NCBI GenBank assembly: GCA_946055365.1
Contig: CAMGFM010000060.1
Location: 1 to 7,621 of the forward strand
DNA length: 7,621 nt
From: an uncultured Prevotella sp.
GTDB lineage: Bacteria > Bacteroidota > Bacteroidia > Bacteroidales > Bacteroidaceae
Direction of reading: 5' to 3'
This document shows, piece by piece, positions 5,200 to 7,621 of the stretch. Numbering within the stretch: position 1 is the stretch's first letter; each line of letters begins with the position of its first letter. The notes beneath the pieces were generated by a model, which saw nothing but the letters and a program-made list of their open reading frames with translations, was not told where the DNA came from and did no database searches. A program made the translations under genes and the position numbers.

Positions 5200-7026
5200 T
5201 TACTCGGAAAGGACCAGGCGGAGCCCGAGAAAGATGATGCTAATCGACGGCTCGCAGTAGTTGCGAAAGGATGAGCGGCAGAACCCTGCGCTGTTGCCCC
5301 AGCTGCCGCCACGGTACACGCGGTAAGACCCACTCGTTGCGCCCGTCGGGTTGGTCTGTGCGACCGAGCTATAGTCGCCATACCAGTCCTGACACCACTC
5401 ATACACGTTGCCGCTCATGTCATATATGCCAAGCTCGTTGGCAGCCTTCGTCGCCACAGTGTGGGTCTTGCGGTCGGAGTTGTCGCAATACCATGCCACG
5501 GAGCCGATGTCGTTGCCACCGCTATACTTATAGCCCTTACTCTTGTTGCCGCCACGCGCCGCATACTCCCACTCCGCCTCCGTAGGCAGGCGGAAGCGTC
5601 TGCCCGTGATGGCGTTGAGCTTAGTGATGAACGTCTGACAGTCATTCCAGCTGACCTGTTCCACTGGCAGGTTTGAGCCATTGCCTTTGTGGTAGGACGG
5701 ATTGCTGCCCATGACCGCCGTCCACAGCTCCTGAGTCACCTCCGTCTGACCTATGTAATAGCTCGAAAGGGTCACCTTATGGGCTGGTTTCTCATCGCTT
5801 GCCGCATCACTGCCCTGCTCAGGCGTGGCACCCATGGTGAACGTGCCGCCCTGCACAGGCACCATCACAAACCTCACGCCCTTGACATTGAACTCCAGCG
5901 TGCCGCCGACCGACGCTGCCGCGCCGCCAGAGGCGGAAGAGCCGCCGCCAACACCACCCGAGGCACTTGCCACGGGCGCAGACTTCTCCAGCGCGCCGCT
6001 CACCATGGCGGTCTCGCCCTCCCTCACGTCTGCCGTCAGCTCCTTTGTCACATAGCCGTCCTTTTTTAGCGTCACCTTGCGCTGGCCTATCATCACGCCC
6101 CTGAACACATTGGGGCTTGTGCCGAGCCGCTTGCCGTCCACCCACACCTCACAGTCGAGGGGCTTGTAGTTGACGTTGAGTGCGCCTGTGCGCATCGTGA
6201 GCGCGGGCAGGCTCACCGTGCGGCTCTCCTTTTGCGCCAACGACACCGTCTCCTTGGCACTATAATAGCCCTCCTTGCGTGCCTCCACGAGATAGGTGCC
6301 TGCATTGAGCGCGCCAGTCCACTGGCTGCCCGATGCCTTGAGCTGGTCGTTGACATAGAGCGACGCGCCCGGCGTGGCGCACGTCACGCTCAGCGACGCC
6401 AGGACCGACTCCAGGCGTATCTCGCGCGACAGTCTGTCCACGCCGAGCGTGAACGTGGCTGTCTGCGGCGCATAGCCAGGGGCCTGCACCGTGTAGCTGT
6501 GGCTGCCGCGCGTCAGTCGCAGTATGAGCGAGCCGTCGGGGTCGAGGCTCTTTGCCTCATTGTCCACGGTCACCATGGCAGTGGCAGGCGTGACGTTGAG
6601 CGTGAAATAGCTCAGGCCGTCGTCTTCCTCGACGATAGTATGCACCTTGGCAGTGGCAAGACGCATGACATAGGTGCGCCCCTGCTCTATGCTCACAGGA
6701 AAGCGGTAGCGTTCTATCGCGTCAAACTGCGCATGGCGTATGGTCATGTACTTCACGCCCCTCGGCACATACACCCACACCTCGCCCACGTGGTTGTCGT
6801 CGGTCTTGGTAACGCCCAGCATGCCCACGTCAAAGACAAAGCCCTTGGCCTTGGTCTGTATGCGTATCAGGGCGCAGGTCTCCCCGTTCTGGTCGATGAC
6901 CTTTGTGTCGGGGGTGATGGCGGCGAGATCCATCTCGTCAAGCTCAAACGAGGTGACACTCATCGACTGCGCCATGACCGTGAGGCTCATTACACTCAGA
7001 AAGATTGATAGCAATGTCCTTAGCAT
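5200..7026 (-). CDS. Secreted PEGA-repeat protein with C-terminal FGE/SUMF1 domain
   Basis: A 608-residue exported protein. I start it at the ATG on 7026-7024 because that gives a signal peptide (MLRTLLSIFL... TVMAQ, cleavage near residue 19). An in-frame upstream ATG at 7191 would add 55 residues read from tandem repeats and bury that signal. Residues 21-137 form a beta-rich region I cannot name. Three PEGA-like repeats follow at about 139-207, 208-276 and 279-345, the last with VDGKRLGTSP. A Gly/Ser/Ala linker (348-375) leads to an FGE-sulfatase/SUMF1 domain (about 380-606) with GGTFTMG, RLPTEAEWEYAARGG (479-493), DMSGNVYEW (536-544), RGGSW (572-576) and GLRLV (601-605). Of the two catalytic cysteines in true formylglycine-generating enzymes, Cys583 occupies the second position but the first appears to be Asn578, so cofactor-type catalysis is doubtful. 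Many Bacteroidota proteins use this fold structurally, including gliding and type IX secretion proteins GldK/PorK. A binding or envelope scaffold role is inferred. It is convergent with the peptidase gene. Confidence 0.92.
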   Translation of the reverse strand: MLRTLLSIFLSVMSLTVMAQSMSVTSFELDEMDLAAITPDTKVIDQNGETCALIRIQTKAKGFVFDVGMLGVTKTDDNHVGEVWVYVPRGVKYMTIRHAQFDAIERYRFPVSIEQGRTYVMRLATAKVHTIVEEDDGLSYFTLNVTPATAMVTVDNEAKSLDPDGSLILRLTRGSHSYTVQAPGYAPQTATFTLGVDRLSREIRLESVLASLSVTCATPGASLYVNDQLKASGSQWTGALNAGTYLVEARKEGYYSAKETVSLAQKESRTVSLPALTMRTGALNVNYKPLDCEVWVDGKRLGTSPNVFRGVMIGQRKVTLKKDGYVTKELTADVREGETAMVSGALEKSAPVASASGGVGGGSSASGGAAASVGGTLEFNVKGVRFVMVPVQGGTFTMGATPEQGSDAASDEKPAHKVTLSSYYIGQTEVTQELWTAVMGSNPSYHKGNGSNLPVEQVSWNDCQTFITKLNAITGRRFRLPTEAEWEYAARGGNKSKGYKYSGGNDIGSVAWYCDNSDRKTHTVATKAANELGIYDMSGNVYEWCQDWYGDYSSVAQTNPTGATSGSYRVYRGGSWGNSAGFCRSSFRNYCEPSISIIFLGLRLVLSE

Positions 7027-7099
7027 GATTGTATTGCCTTTTATTGTTATGTCTTTTGTTTTAGGATAAAAATGTTTCTCGCATTGTGTAAAAGCCCTT

Positions 7100-7228
7100 G
7101 GCATTGTGGGCAAATGCCTCCCGTCAGTGAGAAAGAGCCTCTTGGCCATGGGCAAATGCCTCCCGTCAGCGGGAAAGAGCCTCTTGGGCATGGGTAAATG
7201 CCACTCTGGCAGCGGGAAAGAGCCTCTT
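7100..7228. repeat. 42-44-bp tandem array upstream of the PEGA/FGE gene
   Basis: Three contiguous units lie at 7100-7143 (44), 7144-7185 (42) and 7186-7228 (43), each ending in GAAAGAGCCTCTT. A shrunken relative (GCATTGTGTAAAAGCCCTT) precedes them at about 7081-7099. Each unit is itself a row of small inverted repeats: GGCA...TGCC, then CCCG...CGGG (clear in unit 2 only), then AAGAG-C-CTCTT. Both strands happen to be open through the array, giving short repetitive peptides that I do not take as genes. It lies between two - strand genes, so it is probably in the leader or spacer of the PEGA/FGE mRNA. Confidence 0.85.
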
Positions 7229-7231
7229 GAC

Positions 7232-7258
7232 CTTATAGAAAGAGGCTCTTTCTATAAG
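7232..7258 (-). terminator. Perfect 13-bp inverted repeat downstream of the partial gene
   Basis: CTTATAGAAAGAG (7232-7244) and CTCTTTCTATAAG (7246-7258) are exact inverted copies around one central G. As RNA this is a 12-bp stem with a 3-base loop. It starts 19 bases past the stop of the - strand gene at 7278, a natural place for a terminator. There is no T run beyond it on the - strand, so the role is uncertain. Its centre, AAAGAGGCTCTTT, resembles the core of the 22-bp array at 3139-3226. Confidence 0.55.
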
Positions 7259-7277
7259 CCACACACGCACCGTGGGG

Positions 7278-7621
7278 TCAGAAGAAGTCGCTTGGCTCAT
7301 ACAAGCCGAAGTTCGGGTCTTTGTCAGGCTGCCATGTGCGCACCATGATTATGGGGTTGTCGGGGTCGTTGATGTCCACCATGAGCAGCAGGTAGCCCTT
7401 GTCGCCATAGGTAGAGGAGTAATAGTCCTGCGATATCTGTATGGCGTAGACCTCACCCAGCGTTCCCATCCTGCGCACGTCGTTGTCAGAGAAGCGTATG
7501 TTGATAAATTCGTTTCGTCCGAAGCACCTTGCGAGGTTGTCGAGATACTGGTTTTTGGTGTAACGGTTGCGCTGTGTAATCTCCTTATTGCCTATCCTCA
7601 CTCCGCCTACCTCCCTGCTAT
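7278..7621 (-). CDS. Unrecognised protein, C-terminal part only
   Basis: The reading frame is open from the right edge to the TGA at 7280-7278, giving 113 complete codons before the stop; a GTG at 7601 is in frame but reading continues through it (SREVGG before it), so the gene most likely starts outside the window. The C-terminus contains KNQYLDNLARCF, NIRFSDNDVRRMGTLGEVYA, DYYSSTYGDKGYLLLMVDI and IIMVRTWQPDKDPNFGLY, an alternating beta-strand pattern ending in a Trp/Pro/Gly-rich tail. I do not recognise the family. The strand pattern and the WQPD tail would be compatible with an NTF2-like fold, but that is only an impression. It is soluble in appearance, with no membrane segment in the visible part. 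It precedes the PEGA/FGE gene on the same strand by 251 bases, so the two may be functionally linked. Confidence 0.85.
   Translation of the reverse strand, partial: SREVGGVRIGNKEITQRNRYTKNQYLDNLARCFGRNEFINIRFSDNDVRRMGTLGEVYAIQISQDYYSSTYGDKGYLLLMVDINDPDNPIIMVRTWQPDKDPNFGLYEPSDFF

Noticed and set aside
5036..5260. Small + strand open frame across the T-run terminator
   Set aside because: It would be translated through a strong hairpin and a poly-T terminator, giving a Phe-rich stretch, and then runs antisense to the end of the PEGA/FGE gene.
6232..7008. Open frame of 258 residues on the + strand opposite the PEGA/FGE gene
   Set aside because: Arg/His/Ala-rich composition without motifs, fully antisense to a gene with a signal peptide and recognisable domains.
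7106..7348. Repetitive small protein on the + strand (MGKCLPS... repeated)
   Set aside because: The peptide repeat is the 42-44-bp DNA array translated. The frame is not conserved over units of unequal length by design and it runs antisense into the partial gene.

Overview
The window looks like chromosomal DNA from a member of the Bacteroidota, most likely a Prevotella-like Bacteroidales. Three things point there. Genes start without a visible Shine-Dalgarno sequence and are preceded by short A+T-rich stretches. Promoter-like sites match the Bacteroidota -7 consensus TAnnTTTG, once with a TTTG box exactly 19 bases upstream. The protein set also fits: a LysM-bearing M23 peptidase, and a secreted protein with PEGA repeats and an FGE/SUMF1 domain. 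The genus is inferred from general resemblance, not from a search.

Layout. Bases 1-81 hold the end of a promoter-hairpin module facing left, toward a gene outside the window. Bases 82-354 have no convincing gene. On the + strand, a DJ-1/PfpI family protein (355-918) and RecG helicase (961-3057) are 42 bases apart and probably co-transcribed. Then 564 bases without a gene (3058-3621) contain a hairpin on the recG stop codon, a 22-bp tandem array, and a second copy of the promoter-hairpin module that leads into a secreted M23/LysM peptidase (3622-4572). The next gene-free stretch (4573-5199) holds 23-bp repeats that begin inside the peptidase stop region, a 20-bp-stem hairpin, a diverged 65-bp repeat, a G+C-rich two-tier hairpin and an intrinsic terminator with a long T run. 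Two genes on the - strand face these: a secreted PEGA/FGE-domain protein (5200-7026) and, upstream of it, the C-terminal part of an unrecognised protein cut by the right edge (7278-7621). The 251 bases between them contain a 42-44-bp tandem array and a perfect 13-bp inverted repeat.

The coding genes are ordinary housekeeping and envelope genes, and I see no operon that makes a new multi-protein system. The unusual part is the intergenic DNA. One promoter-hairpin module occurs twice in opposite orientations with a compensatory base-pair change. Nearly every intergenic gap also carries its own short tandem array, with spacings close to 22 bp or multiples of it.
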